Shown: one piece after another, positions 46,909 through 57,546 of the stretch
How positions within the stretch are numbered: the stretch's first letter is position 1
Layout of the letters: the number at the start of each line of letters is the position of its first letter
Assembly (NCBI GenBank): GCA_902805475.1
Contig: CADCSX010000025.1
Location: forward strand, 1,302,001-1,366,000
Source of the DNA: Entonaema liquescens
Taxonomy: Eukaryota; Ascomycota; Sordariomycetes; Xylariales; Xylariaceae
Length of the DNA: 64,000 nucleotides
Reading direction: 5' to 3'
Notes under the pieces: generated by a model
Seen by the model: the letters and a program-made list of their open reading frames with translations, nothing else
Database searches by the model: none
What the model was told of the DNA's origin: nothing
Position numbers and translations under genes: made by a program

Positions 46909-48527
46909 ATTGTATGCGTTGCTCCCACCTTGAGGGACGCAACCGATTGCTGTCGCCAGCAATGGCGAAAACCTATCTTAAATGGGAATGGAAACCGACC
47001 CGCCGAGGTCCAAGCTCTAGACTCAGCTGGTATAAAGTTGAGGTTAGATATAAGGCGCTAATACGCTGTATCTTCAAGATGTCTTCGATGGACCAAACTA
47101 AAGAAAAGATTGTTGAGGGTAGTCAGTTAGATAGTTCGAAACAATATCGAGTGCCCGAGGGGTCGAAAAGAAAAACGAAAAAAACATATGAGGGAACCCT
47201 CCAAACCCTCAGGGGTAATGGACGAGTGAAGGTGAGGTTTGTGGAACCCCTGGTCGATTTGCCGATCAACTCTCTTACGTAAGATAGGATATAGAATTTC
47301 TAGAAGGCTTCTGTTAGAATATGATTTGTCGAATTCCTCTTTGTGGTGTCAGCAGAAGTAATTATCAAGTCCAAATCTGGCGAAGCTGAGTTTTGGGTCG
47401 AACAAGGGTAGCCAAGCCAAAATCCTACATAAAGCTTGTGAAAGCTCGGGTCGTCCCAGCAAAAAAGCAATCGCGTCTCGTTCTGGAATGGAGAAAGCTT
47501 GGCAATGAGCGGCCCTCCCGCTCTTTGCTACGTTGTTAAAAGATGGGGGTCATATCGCCGTAGAAATCAATATTTTGGCGTTTCCAAGGCTTCATTGGAA
47601 CTAGGAGTATTTTCCCAAATAAATGGATGTAAGTACCTAGACATACATGATCCCTAACTATATAGTTGTAACTAAGTAATAGTTCCGTTAGGACATGGTT
47701 TTGCAGATTAATATAAACATGGCTGCTATGATAAGCCTCTTGAGAGCTTAACTCCGTTTTAGTTTATTAATTGGGTGACATGATGCAGAAACTCAAGCTT
47801 GACCTAATGGAGATCGGAGGTCACATTCTCATATGCAACTTTGCGACTTTGCGTAAGCAAAGGGCCAATGACCAGCCTTGGAGTTAGCCGGTACTAAATG
47901 ATGGATCGTTTTATTGAGCCACAAGACCGCCCTAGGGCTTCAATAACTTCACTCTCAAACACATTTTGCAGATCCCTGTCCGCCGATTAACCGTAGCTGT
48001 GGGTATGAGTATAATCTTACTCATAATGTATTTACCCTCAAAATCTATATGTGTATGTTCATGCTATACGTGGTTAAATAAGATGAATGTGTCCAAGTAT
48101 GAGTATGTTAATATATCGTCAGACTTAATATTATCTACATTGTACTATAGCCTTATAAATATTACCTGAATGTAATTCTTATTGAGCCTGTATGAATACC
48201 GCAAATATTTCTTACTGTATAATTCAAATGTCAATAATAAGTGTGTCATTATAGGGCACGAGTAGAGCGAGAGACTTATTCTTATCATATTCTATTAATA
48301 TTCTATAAAACCTACCTAGAATAATGAATATGAATTTCGATTGGTCTAGTTACTCCACAGTCTCTGGGTTTAGAATATTACCATTTACGCTTCCCCAATC
48401 ATTCAAAACCATGCTGAGGAGATAGGTACGGCCCGTCTCGTCTAAGAGTAAGCTATTGTAGCCAGTTATATTTATATCTTGTGTCCCCCCTAATCATGTC
48501 AGGAAGTGGGTGATGACCCACGTCTTG
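46909..48527. other. Intergenic spacer
   Basis: 1.6 kb with no supported gene. A 67-codon Lys-rich plus frame starting at 47079 has no domain. The interval 48,000-48,360 is AT-rich but not RIP-like, because TpG and CpA are normal. Confidence 0.5.
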
Positions 48528-50384
48528 TTAAGATATTTTGTTGCCAACCGGAGTATACGTTTTAAGGGACTCTGTGGCACCGTGGAACTCTCGCTCAATA
48601 ACACTTGCATGATTTTGGGATCGTGGTTTTATCGAACATGGAAAAGGTAGTGGACTTGAGTTGAAACCGTCTGAATAGGCGAATCTGAAAGGTTGTTAAT
48701 ATGTGATAAACGTAACGTGATGGGCATTACCTACATGTCCACATCAATGTCGTTTCCGCTTGCATCTTTTGCGGGACCAACCGTGAAAGCCCATAGAATT
48801 CGCGCGATATTGAGTTCCACAGATGCCGACCCTAAGTGCATTCCGGGACAGATTCGTCTTCCCCAACCGAATGCACTGTGACCAAGCGTGCCGGGGTAGT
48901 CACGCTCTTCCGTAAAGCGTTCTGGTCGAAATTCGTTTGGTTCGGGGAAATCGGATTCGTTTAGGTGGACTAAGAAACTAGTTTCAGTATTGATGTGATG
49001 AGATATAATACAATCCTCGGCACACTTACTACTCCACAGGGGTGCGATAATTGTACTTCCTTTGGGAATGAACATTCCCTTATACACATCATCAGCGGTA
49101 CTAGCATGAGGTGTACCTCCTAGCACAGCTACAGGTCTCCATCGTAGCGTCTCGGAAGCAACTGCTCTAACGTATGGTAACTGGGGTAAGTCTTCGAACG
49201 TAGGGAGCCTATCACTTCCAACTACCCTGTCCAGTTCCTCTTGTGCCCTAGGAATGAACTGAGGACCGAACTTTACACAGGCAAGGAGGAAGCTAGCAAT
49301 CGAGCCAGCAGACTAGACCATATTCCATGAGTATGGTGCCATGTATGGTATTAAGAGCAAGACGATGTACTTACTGTTTCTACTCCGGCCCCAAATGGAG
49401 AGCCTGCAGCGTACGCAACTTCTAGATCCGACATTCCAAGGTTCTCTTGTTCCTCTAACAGATGCTTCGCAAAGCACGTAGGTAGGGCACCTTTTGAATT
49501 TCTCTCCTTAACCTCGTCCATGAGTTCCGTGTAGAGCTGGATGTCTTTTTCTCTTTGCTTCAGGACCTGGGCCTTCCATGGTGCGAAAATACTAGGTATA
49601 TACTTAAGAGCTGGGTACCGCTCAACCTTAAATTTACCAGGAATACTGTTAAGGGAAGTGTAAGACTTGGCACGCAGTTAAGGGCTAGGAGATAACTTAC
49701 TTCACTTGTGTCAGGCGGTCCATGGACTCACCGTTACGTCGAACGACAATATCAGTATCAACATCTTCGACTCTTCGTCCGTACGTAACCGTAACAATAA
49801 CTGAAGCAGCATAACGCTCGAGGTGTTTTCGGAATGCTTCAGGAGTATGGAGTAAGTCGTACATGAGAACTTTAGACTCTAAGCTCTGGATAGGCCGATA
49901 AGTTAAGCTTTGACGATTCATAAATCCGCTATGTAATAGCTTCCGCCATCGCCTCCAGAAAGATCCATACGGTGCCATGAGACCTCGCATTCCCCCTGAG
50001 AGGAGCTCACCGCCCATGATGAACCGGGGTCGGGATGAGTACTTTGCTCCCCGTTTCTCCAATAGGTCCCATGCCGCTTGAGCTGAGCCTAGGATGATGG
50101 TCGGCGTTGGGCCCATCTGAATGTAGACCACATCGCCATATTCTTGATTCAGTTCCCGAAACCAAAGCCATGGTTTTCGAATGCCAGATTTGATAGCTTT
50201 TGGACCTGGCGGAAGCTCTTTGCGATGCGCATAGATTTTCCATTCTTGTAGTAACTTTTCGAATTATGTTAGCTAAGTGATCCCCTGAATCTTTTTGTGA
50301 TAAGCTGCTTACCCTTGGGAATATCAGGCTTAGATAAGAAAGCGACACAGCGAAGCCTATACTAGCAAGAATTGTTGCGAACAT
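48528..50384 (-). CDS. Cytochrome P450 monooxygenase (OrdA-like microsomal type)
   Basis: Six exons: 50384-50313, 50254-49701, 49645-49375, 49312-49030, 48969-48735 and 48684-48528, giving 523 residues. The start is the ATG giving MFATILASIGFAVSLSYLSL, an ER membrane anchor. A proline-rich hinge (ELPPGPK) follows. The I-helix is GAGVETSAG, the ExxR pair is SETLR (Glu353, Arg356), and the heme loop is FGWGRRICPG with Cys434. It resembles fungal P450s annotated as O-methylsterigmatocystin oxidoreductase-like, but that name says little about substrate. The 60-nt fourth intron is in frame and stop-free, so unspliced reading adds 20 residues. The last donor is the unusual GTAGGT, chosen because it restores DIFAYSDGFN. 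It is divergent from the sugar transporter across about 0.8 kb. Confidence 0.92.
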
Positions 50385-51192
50385 TTTGGCGTTGACACTC
50401 ACGAAGTAATCATGACTTTCCAACGTGCAGCCTCCGGCATAAGAAGAAATAAGTTGATCTGCAAAATGATACCCCTCGCAGGAATACCAACATGAGTTAC
50501 CGAGAATCCTTCTGCGCTAGTTGTCTCTATTCAAACTGCCGACCTTGGCGGGGAAGCCCCATGTGGATATTCCCCCCAAATTTGACGCCCATGTGTTTTG
50601 CGGAGTAGCACGTAGATGAGGACCAGACCCTCGCTAACGAGAGCTCGATTTGGTTTAGTAATATGGCCAGTTTGATAGGCACGCGTCACGGAAGAGACTC
50701 GTGAGTATTTAGTCGGTGTGAATTTATAATGTGATGTAATAGACAGAATAGACGAGAGTTAATGTTTAAGAGAGCAGGAAACCTATAAGATGAATTCTCT
50801 CATATAGACTCTCTATCAATACCAATAGTTTTATTGATATTAGTTGTCTACCTACCTAGGTACCTATAATCTTAGAATAAATGACTCGGGAGGCAACCCG
50901 AAACGAGATACGGCTCGGCTAGAGGCTCAAAGCTCGTGGTCTGCACCGTAATAGGGGTATTAGTCTATGTCGGAGCACAACTTGATTCGTATACCCCGCC
51001 CCTGGGCCCTTGGCGGGACCCATCCCCGTATACCATGAACCAAGTAGTCGGATACTAACCCCGGATTCCTTTAAAGTCTAGACATCCTCTTGTCGAGTTA
51101 ATGCGGCGATACTTAAACCCATGCGAGTCCTCTAATCTGACTGAAGGGCCTCAGTGCACATTCAATATTCCCTATCTTGTTTCCGAGTAGCC
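50385..51192. promoter_or_regulatory. Shared divergent promoter of P450 and MFS transporter
   Basis: 808 bases separate the two ATGs head to head. The region contains the palindromic cluster CTACCTACCTAGGTACC (50,849-50,865). No other gene is present. Shared regulation is plausible but unproven. Confidence 0.4.
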
Positions 51193-53121
51193 ATGAAGAA
51201 TCAGACGCTACTAAGTAAGCCCTTCTTAACCTCACTATTCCTTGGAATAGGTGGATTTCTCTATGGCTAGTGAGTAATGTGTTCGTGATGAAAGCCTGCT
51301 CCACCCAATACTAACAGAATCCAAGTGACTCGGGAATCATTACGCCGAGTTTGGCTCTGAGATCCTTCCTGGTTTACTTTGGCCAGCCTGATGCTGCCAC
51401 TCGTGGAGCAATCGTTTCGGTTTACCAAGCTGGAGGTAATTTGTACTGGTACCTTTCATGGTTCTCTTATACTAATTATTACTACAGCGTGGCTGGGGAG
51501 TGCTTCGGTTGGTTATACTAGCGACAGGTTTGGTCGACGCAGGGCCATAGCGTTCGGATGTATCTGGGGTGCGATAGGTTCGGCGCTCATGGCCGGAGCT
51601 GCCCACGTCGCGATGCGTGAGTACAGGAAAGCGGAATAGATATAGAGCAATTCTAACAGTCTTGATATACAGTTATTATGGGACGCCTATTAGTTGGTTT
51701 CGCCGTTGGAACAGTTACTGGTGTTGCCCCTGTTTTCGGTGCCGAGATTGCAAAGGTACCTTACACCGCAGGGAATGTCCTATGAGCGCACTGACTTATT
51801 GATCGACAGACACACGAACGCGCGAAGATCACAGCGGCTAACCAGATGAGTAAGACATTGGATTCCTAGAAGAAAGTATTATACTGACGGCAATAAAGTG
51901 GTCGCTTGGGGATTTTTCGTTGCATTATGGACCGGAGTAGGCGAAGGTAAATGGAACAATCCCAACCAATGGAGATTGGGCTTTGCTATTCAAGGTGTCC
52001 CGGCCATCCTACTTGGCATCGGAGTTTTATTCATCAGCGAATCCCCAAGATGGTTGTGCTTGAAGGGCCGCCACGAAGAAGCAAAGCAAGCTTTCCGCAA
52101 CTACCACTACGACGGGTCCAACGATACATGGATTGACACCGAGTTTACCATTATCCAAGTGAATATCGAAGAGGAGAGAAAGGCTCAAGGTCGCCTAACA
52201 TGGGCGGATCTTTTGAAGACTCCGGCATTCCGAAAACGCCTGTTCGTCGGGTCATTCGTATGGGCAGCTGCTATGCTCTCGGGTATATCCTTCGTCCAAT
52301 ATTATCAAACAGCCATATATGCGAGTCTCCAGTTTGATCAGAACGAACAGCTTCTCGTTAGCGGCCTTTATGGAACTGTCGCGCCCGTGGCTTGTCTTGC
52401 ATCTCTCTTCTTCGTCGATCGAATTGGCCGGAAGAAGATATTGATCACGAGCTCTGCCCTCCTCTCCCTTTGCTATCTGATAATTACTATTCTGGCCGCA
52501 GTCTACCCAGCACGCCCCGGTCTACCCACAAATGCTTCGGCGCAAAAGGGTCTCATTGCTTGCATCTTCGCTGTTTCGGCCAACTATTCGGCTCTGCTCG
52601 GTCCAATGACTTGGATCATTCCGTAAGTCTTGCTCTTGAATAATATTTTAACTTAGGTAGTTGTCCGTGCTAACAAGCTCTCTTACAGTCCCGAGGTTTT
52701 CACTACGGAGCTTCGAGCTAAGGCAAACGCTTTGGTTCAGGTTATTCACTACTCTATCAGTCTAGTTATCACACAATGCTCGCCAATTGCGCTCGCAGCA
52801 GTCGGATGGAAATACTACGTACCTCTACCATAATTCCCTAAGGGGTGACTACTATTACTAACGTAACGATAGATCCTGTTTATTCTTACGAATGCACTTT
52901 GCGCCTTGGTGTTTGCGTTTGCATATCCCGAGACAAAAGGTATATATCTATCTTCAGTAGTGAAAAGAACCTCTGACAGCTGACACTTTTTAGGAAAATC
53001 GTTGGAAGAGATTGACGAAATCTTCGGAGATGTGAAAGTGTTCCATGCTGGTAGTGTCAAGTTGGCCAGTGACGAGGAGGTCGCCGTGGAAACTCTAGAA
53101 GTTAGGAACGAAAAGGACTAG
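51193..53121 (+). CDS. MFS sugar-porter family transporter
   Basis: Nine exons: 51193-51269, 51326-51435, 51488-51616, 51673-51755, 51810-51849, 51899-52622, 52689-52818, 52873-52939 and 52994-53121. All phases join to give 495 residues. Sugar-porter signatures occur in order: FLGIGGFLYGYDSGIITP in TM1, DRFGRRRAI in loop 2-3, ESPRWL after TM6, DRIGRKKI in loop 8-9 and PETKGKSLEEID after TM12. It should be a proton-coupled plasma-membrane sugar or related polyol/quinate importer; substrate cannot be told. The first intron ends at the second AG after the TACTAAC branch, which restores GYDSG. It is slightly shorter than the usual 510-560 residues because the C-tail is short. It is divergent from the P450. 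Confidence 0.93.
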
Positions 53122-53622
53122 ACATCGTGAAGATACACGGAATAAAATAAAAATACATTTGTATTAACAAATATTGTTTAGATGTTAGATCTTTACCCCA
53201 TAATGGAATAGCTTCTCTACCTACCTCATGCTCTCCTCGCAACACATGACAAGCACTGTTTATCAACCCTCCAGAGTGCATTGGCTACTAGAATTTAAGT
53301 CCGGTCGTATCACTTCTTTAGGGTAACTTGGAAACTTGCGTTAATGATGGTATGCTGCACTAGGGTTTCAGTGAATGGGTGGGCTTGTCTACCTTAGTGA
53401 TGCGATTGAGTGGTTGCTAAATTCAAAATCACAGCAAAAATGTGAAAATAGTTACCACCTGCATCTTCAAGTCTTTTTGCGATCTGCAGGTCGATGAAGT
53501 CTCGCCTCTAAGCTTCTAATTAATTCTCACAATATCTCTATAAATCCGAAGCCCGAACAACGGTGCAAAGACACAGAAAGCAGAAGTGGCATCCAGCAGA
53601 CAAGATCCAAAACCACCCGACA
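53122..53622 (+). promoter_or_regulatory. Spacer with TATA-like box before SGNH hydrolase
   Basis: A 500-base spacer. CTATAAATCC at 53,538-53,547 lies about 80 bases before the ATG at 53623 and is the likely TATA element. Nothing else was seen. Confidence 0.4.
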
Positions 53623-54553
53623 ATGCATTTCAAGCTATGGGCAAGGCTTCTTGCCGGATACTTGTCCTTATCGCAGGCAACTGGACTCGAGCGTATGTAT
53701 ATCCCCATGGACCTCACTTAGAAAGATGATCCTAATAGTAATAGCTCTGGATTCTCATCGTGTCGCGCAACCCGGACAACAGTGTCGCTGTGTCAATGGC
53801 GCAGCATCCACCCAAGGTCAAACCTCGTCAACACCATCGCCATTAGCCGGCGGCATGCCCTTCCGGGTTATGTTCTTGGGCGCTTCTATTACGCGAGGCT
53901 ACATGTCAACTGGAAACCTTGGGTTTCGAAAGCCTATTCGTGACAAGTTCGTCTTATCAGGCAATGCTGTTAACCTGGTAGGATCCCAACGGGTTGGAGA
54001 CTTCAAAGATAACGAGCTCGAAGCATATTCAGGAAATCGTATCGACCAAATCCACCAATACGCTACGCACATCGTTCCTCAAACTCTCCCCAATCTTTTC
54101 ATTGTGCACCTCGGATCAAATGATTGTCTCCAGCACTGGGACACAGCAAATTTCGGCGTGCGCATGAAAGACTTCATCGATTACCTACTAATGGCATCTC
54201 CTAATGCTACAGTGATCATGTCGACGCTCCTAACGAACACTGTTCCTCACGTCGAGTCTTGTATCATGGATGCCAACTCTCAGATACGGGGTGTCGCATC
54301 GATTCTCGAAAGCGAAAGCAAACCCGTCGTGCTGGCTGAGATGCATTACGGCCAGGGGCTTCGAGGTCGACCACTGTCCAGCGACATATCACCCGACGGC
54401 ACCCACCCGTTGGATAGGGGTTATCTGATGATGGCCGAGATCTTTTGGACTGCTATCCTCGGCGCTGATAGCAAAGGATTCTTTAAACGACCAGAGGATA
54501 ATGGCATCCCCGATGATGGGGAAACGGGAAAATTGGGGAAAGGAGAGCATTAG
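53623..54553 (+). CDS. Secreted SGNH/GDSL-family hydrolase (CE3-like)
   Basis: Two exons, 53623-53692 and 53745-54553 (52-nt intron with GTATGT donor), giving 292 residues. Exon 1 encodes a signal peptide (MHFKLWARLLAGYLSLSQA). The SGNH blocks are in order: block I FLGASITRGY with the nucleophile Ser, a Gly in the block II area (YSGNRIDQI), block III HLGSNDC and block V SPDGTHP with the Asp-x-x-His pair. This layout is typical of secreted fungal acetyl-esterases related to CE3. Deacetylation of plant polysaccharide is a fair guess but not shown. An acidic 25-residue tail follows the catalytic domain. It is tail-to-tail with the kinase gene, 251 bases apart. Confidence 0.88.
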
Positions 54554-54804
54554 GTAGATGTTTATTGGTACTTGCGAGAGTGACACGTATAAATATGAGC
54601 TGGTTTGAGTCTTACCTATTTTCAATTTTCAACTTTTCAACTGTTTTAGTTGTGCGTGCGTATCTACCAGAGCTTTGTAATAGCCCGTTCAGTCCATGTA
54701 GCGTAATATCAATTAGTCCAATGTCTCCCGTAAAATATTTGGGATGGTAGATACTTGCAATGTGCAGGACCCTCATATCATTCAATTCTGCCCAAGCCCC
54801 TGAC

Positions 54805-56382
54805 CTAGCGGAGTCCACTTTTACTAAGCCTTCGGACCAAGAATAGCACACCAATAACACCAACAGCCACGGCTGATGATATTATCATAGCTGTGCGGGT
54901 TGATATACTGCCAGTTTCTGAATCCTTTTCAACCGGTGAATTCTTTTCAATGGTGCCCTTTCTCTCGCCACTGATCCAGACGTGTGACATGACCGCTTCG
55001 ATATTGATACGTTCGGCCGGATCATATTTCATGATATCTCTCAGAATCCCGGCCAGACCTAGCACATCTTCCCTGGGATATCGATATTTAATGGCCTCTG
55101 ATGTTCCGCCTGACGTTCTCCTTCGGTATCTTTTTCTCTCTCGTCCCAGTGCCGCTTCAAATGCATCTAAATATTCGGGTTCCTCAGTGGAGCCGGTACT
55201 TGACTTCTTTGAATTATCCGAATCTGATTTGCTCGATCGTGATTTTCTTGATCGCGTTGTTCTTTGGGATGCAGGGCCACCAAGGTCCGATTCTGGTGAT
55301 TGCGACATACCACGACGTGTTTCCATGTATGCCGATTGGTACGGTTGGGGTAATGGTCCTAAGTATGATTCGATTTTTTTGATGACATTGTGTAGACTAT
55401 CACCGAAGAGGCCCACGAATAACGGGGAGTTTGTCCGAACCTCGAAGAGGGTGCACGCCAACGACCATAAGTCGCTATGAAATCCTAGAGTCCCGGTATG
55501 TTTGAAAATAACTTCTGGTGCGGCATAGAGAGTTGGGATACCCGTCGACTTAGGGGGGTTCCCGATGAAAAAGGATTCACCGAAATCAATGATTGCGATA
55601 GACATTGTTGACAATTTCTTGCACCACAACTCGTCGGGGGGCATTACGCAATAATCGGGGGCCCTCTTGATTGGAGACTGGCCTGAAACTATCGTAATAT
55701 CCATGCATTGTGGCTGTCCGATAATATCTAGAAGTTGATCAACACTGAGGTCATCAATGCCTTCGATTTTCATGAGGATATTGCCTGGTCTAAAGTCGCC
55801 ATGACATATATTGTTCCGGTGGAGAAAATGCATGGCCTCGACGATTTGACCGCATATATTTCTCGTATCGATCCTGGTCTGGTCTTCGTAATCGGTCTGT
55901 GTCAAACGCCAGCTCGAAACGGTCCAACCGAGGACGGGCATGACAAAGCAAGAATGTTCGCCGTTAGGGCCCTCGAAGCGAAAACGCTCTAATGGAAGGA
56001 TTATGTGGTTTTTCTCGAGCTCTTCTGGGGAATATTTCTCTTGCAGGTAGTCGATTATTTCTTCTTCGGTACGCTTAGCTGACTCATTGGCGGTCATGAT
56101 TTTGACTGCCCTCCATTTGCCGAGTAAGGTGTCCCGACAGAGCCAAACTATGCCAAAGCCGCCACTGCCGAGCTTGTGCACAACTTGAAAACGGCCATTG
56201 ATATAATCGCCAAGATGAACTGGATGATGTCCACCTTTGTTGTACATTTGAATGTCTTCTATATTTTCGGCGATGTGGAAAGACTCGTACGTAATTACTT
56301 CATCGACAGGTTCGGTATTGAGTTTGGCATAGGGAAGTTTCTTCACCTCTTTGAGGTCTACGGCTGTCAAGGTCATCGACAT
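54805..56382 (-). CDS. SRPK-like protein kinase with C-terminal membrane anchor
   Basis: A single-exon gene of 525 residues starting ATG TCG ATG. The kinase fold has the Gly loop LGSGGFG (71-77), Lys94 in RAVKIM, catalytic loop HGDFRPGN (194-201), DFG (266-268) and APE (288-290). The N-terminal lobe and DYINGRF lead-in resemble SRPK-type kinases. The catalytic loop has Gly in place of the usual HRD arginine and Arg in place of the Lys two after Asp196. Asp196 and Asn201 are kept, so activity is likely. A Ser/Arg/Lys-rich insert (about 372-397) lies between lobe segments, where SRPKs carry spacers. Residues 498-516 are a single hydrophobic helix followed by RRLSKSGLR, which looks like a tail anchor. 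Substrate unknown. Confidence 0.88.
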   Translation of the reverse strand: MSMTLTAVDLKEVKKLPYAKLNTEPVDEVITYESFHIAENIEDIQMYNKGGHHPVHLGDYINGRFQVVHKLGSGGFGIVWLCRDTLLGKWRAVKIMTANESAKRTEEEIIDYLQEKYSPEELEKNHIILPLERFRFEGPNGEHSCFVMPVLGWTVSSWRLTQTDYEDQTRIDTRNICGQIVEAMHFLHRNNICHGDFRPGNILMKIEGIDDLSVDQLLDIIGQPQCMDITIVSGQSPIKRAPDYCVMPPDELWCKKLSTMSIAIIDFGESFFIGNPPKSTGIPTLYAAPEVIFKHTGTLGFHSDLWSLACTLFEVRTNSPLFVGLFGDSLHNVIKKIESYLGPLPQPYQSAYMETRRGMSQSPESDLGGPASQRTTRSRKSRSSKSDSDNSKKSSTGSTEEPEYLDAFEAALGRERKRYRRRTSGGTSEAIKYRYPREDVLGLAGILRDIMKYDPAERINIEAVMSHVWISGERKGTIEKNSPVEKDSETGSISTRTAMIISSAVAVGVIGVLFLVRRLSKSGLR

Positions 56383-56813
56383 TTTGCAATCTGGTTCGCG
56401 AGGTTAGAGTAGGTAGATATTTGATCCGAGGAAGGAATCTTACGCTGGGATCCTGAGAGGCTTGAGAAGGAAAACTTCTGAGTTGGTGATGTTGGTGAGG
56501 TTATATTGTGATTTGGGGGAGATTGAAAGGCGAGGTTGTTGAAAAAGAAAAGTTGCGATAAAGAAATCGTTAGGTCTGAATGGGCCTGCCTTTATACTTA
56601 TCGCAGAAGTTGAAAGGTAAGTGGACCATGCGTGACAAAGGTTAAGAGTAATAACAACGGGATTGTTGGAAATATTTGGCTACCGGTCCCCACATATTTA
56701 TTGTGAAGTGAGTTGTTTGCTTCGAGGTTGTTTTTTGGTGCACTTTGTCCACCTAAGGTACCTAAGGTACCTCAAGTACATACATAGGTACCTAATGTCC
56801 TTTGGACCTACCT
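56383..56813. other. Kinase promoter and TACCTAAGG motif cluster
   Basis: The upstream region of the kinase gene. From 56,750 to 56,815 it is built largely of GGTACCTAAGGTACCT-type words, into which the adjacent TIR element is inserted. Confidence 0.5.
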
Positions 56814-56815
56814 TA

Positions 56816-57544
56816 GCGCGCGGGGGGGGTATTTGAAAATGCTTACAGCAATAATGTTAACGTTAAAAATTCTTATATAAAAATATTAAAAAATAAATTT
56901 ATTTTAATTTTTAAAAATTATTACTGCAATTAAATTAAACGTAAAAAAATATTAAAAAATAAATTTATTTTATTACGTAATAGTTTTATTTTTATAATAT
57001 TTTTTCGAATTTTTAATTTAATTTTATATATATAAATATATTAAAATAAAAATTATTTTTAAATAATTATTATTTTAAATTTAACTTTATTTAAAAAATA
57101 TTATATTTATAAAGTAAAAATTATATATGTTAATTTTAAATTTTTATATAATTAATATTATTAAATAATTAATTTAACAAATTAACTATTTATTAAATTA
57201 ATTAATAAATACGTTAAATTTTTTAAAAAATTATTTTTTTTTAATAAAAAGTCATACGTTCGAACTTTATTTATCTCGTAATTTTTAAGTTTTTTTTTTT
57301 TTTATATTTATTTATATTATATATATATTATAACGTAAATATATTTTTTTTAAAAAACGTATTACATTTTCGAAATTATTTTAAATTAAAATTATTTCAA
57401 GTTATAAACATATTATACATATAAATTTATATTTAATATAAAAACTATTTAATAAATAATCGTTTTATTTATATACTCATGTGAATCCATTTCAATAAAT
57501 TGATATTATTGCTGTAAACATTTTCAAACACCCCCCCCGCGCAC
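56816..57544. mobile_element. RIP-degraded TIR element (MITE-like, TA target duplication)
   Basis: A 729-bp AT-rich block bounded by inverted repeats. The left arm starts GCGCGC plus eight G at 56816 and continues TATTTGAAAATGCTTACAGC. The right arm, read inward from 57544 on the other strand, starts GTGCGC plus eight G and continues TGTTTGAAAATGTTTACAGC. About 42 bp match, and every difference is a transition (C/T or G/A). Flanking TA at 56814-56815 and 57545-57546 fits a TA target duplication, as in Tc1/mariner/pogo elements. The interior has no coding capacity, almost no CpA/TpG, and a partial internal direct repeat (about 56,880 and 56,948). It is probably a non-autonomous or deleted copy hit by RIP. 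Confidence 0.8.
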
Positions 57545-57546
57545 TA

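Noticed and set aside
47079..47282. 67-codon Lys-rich frame
   Set aside because: It is short, unrelated to anything I recognise and has no promoter or splice context.
48528..56382. Secondary-metabolite gene cluster
   Set aside because: A P450 and a transporter are present, but there is no synthase, prenyltransferase or pathway regulator in the window.
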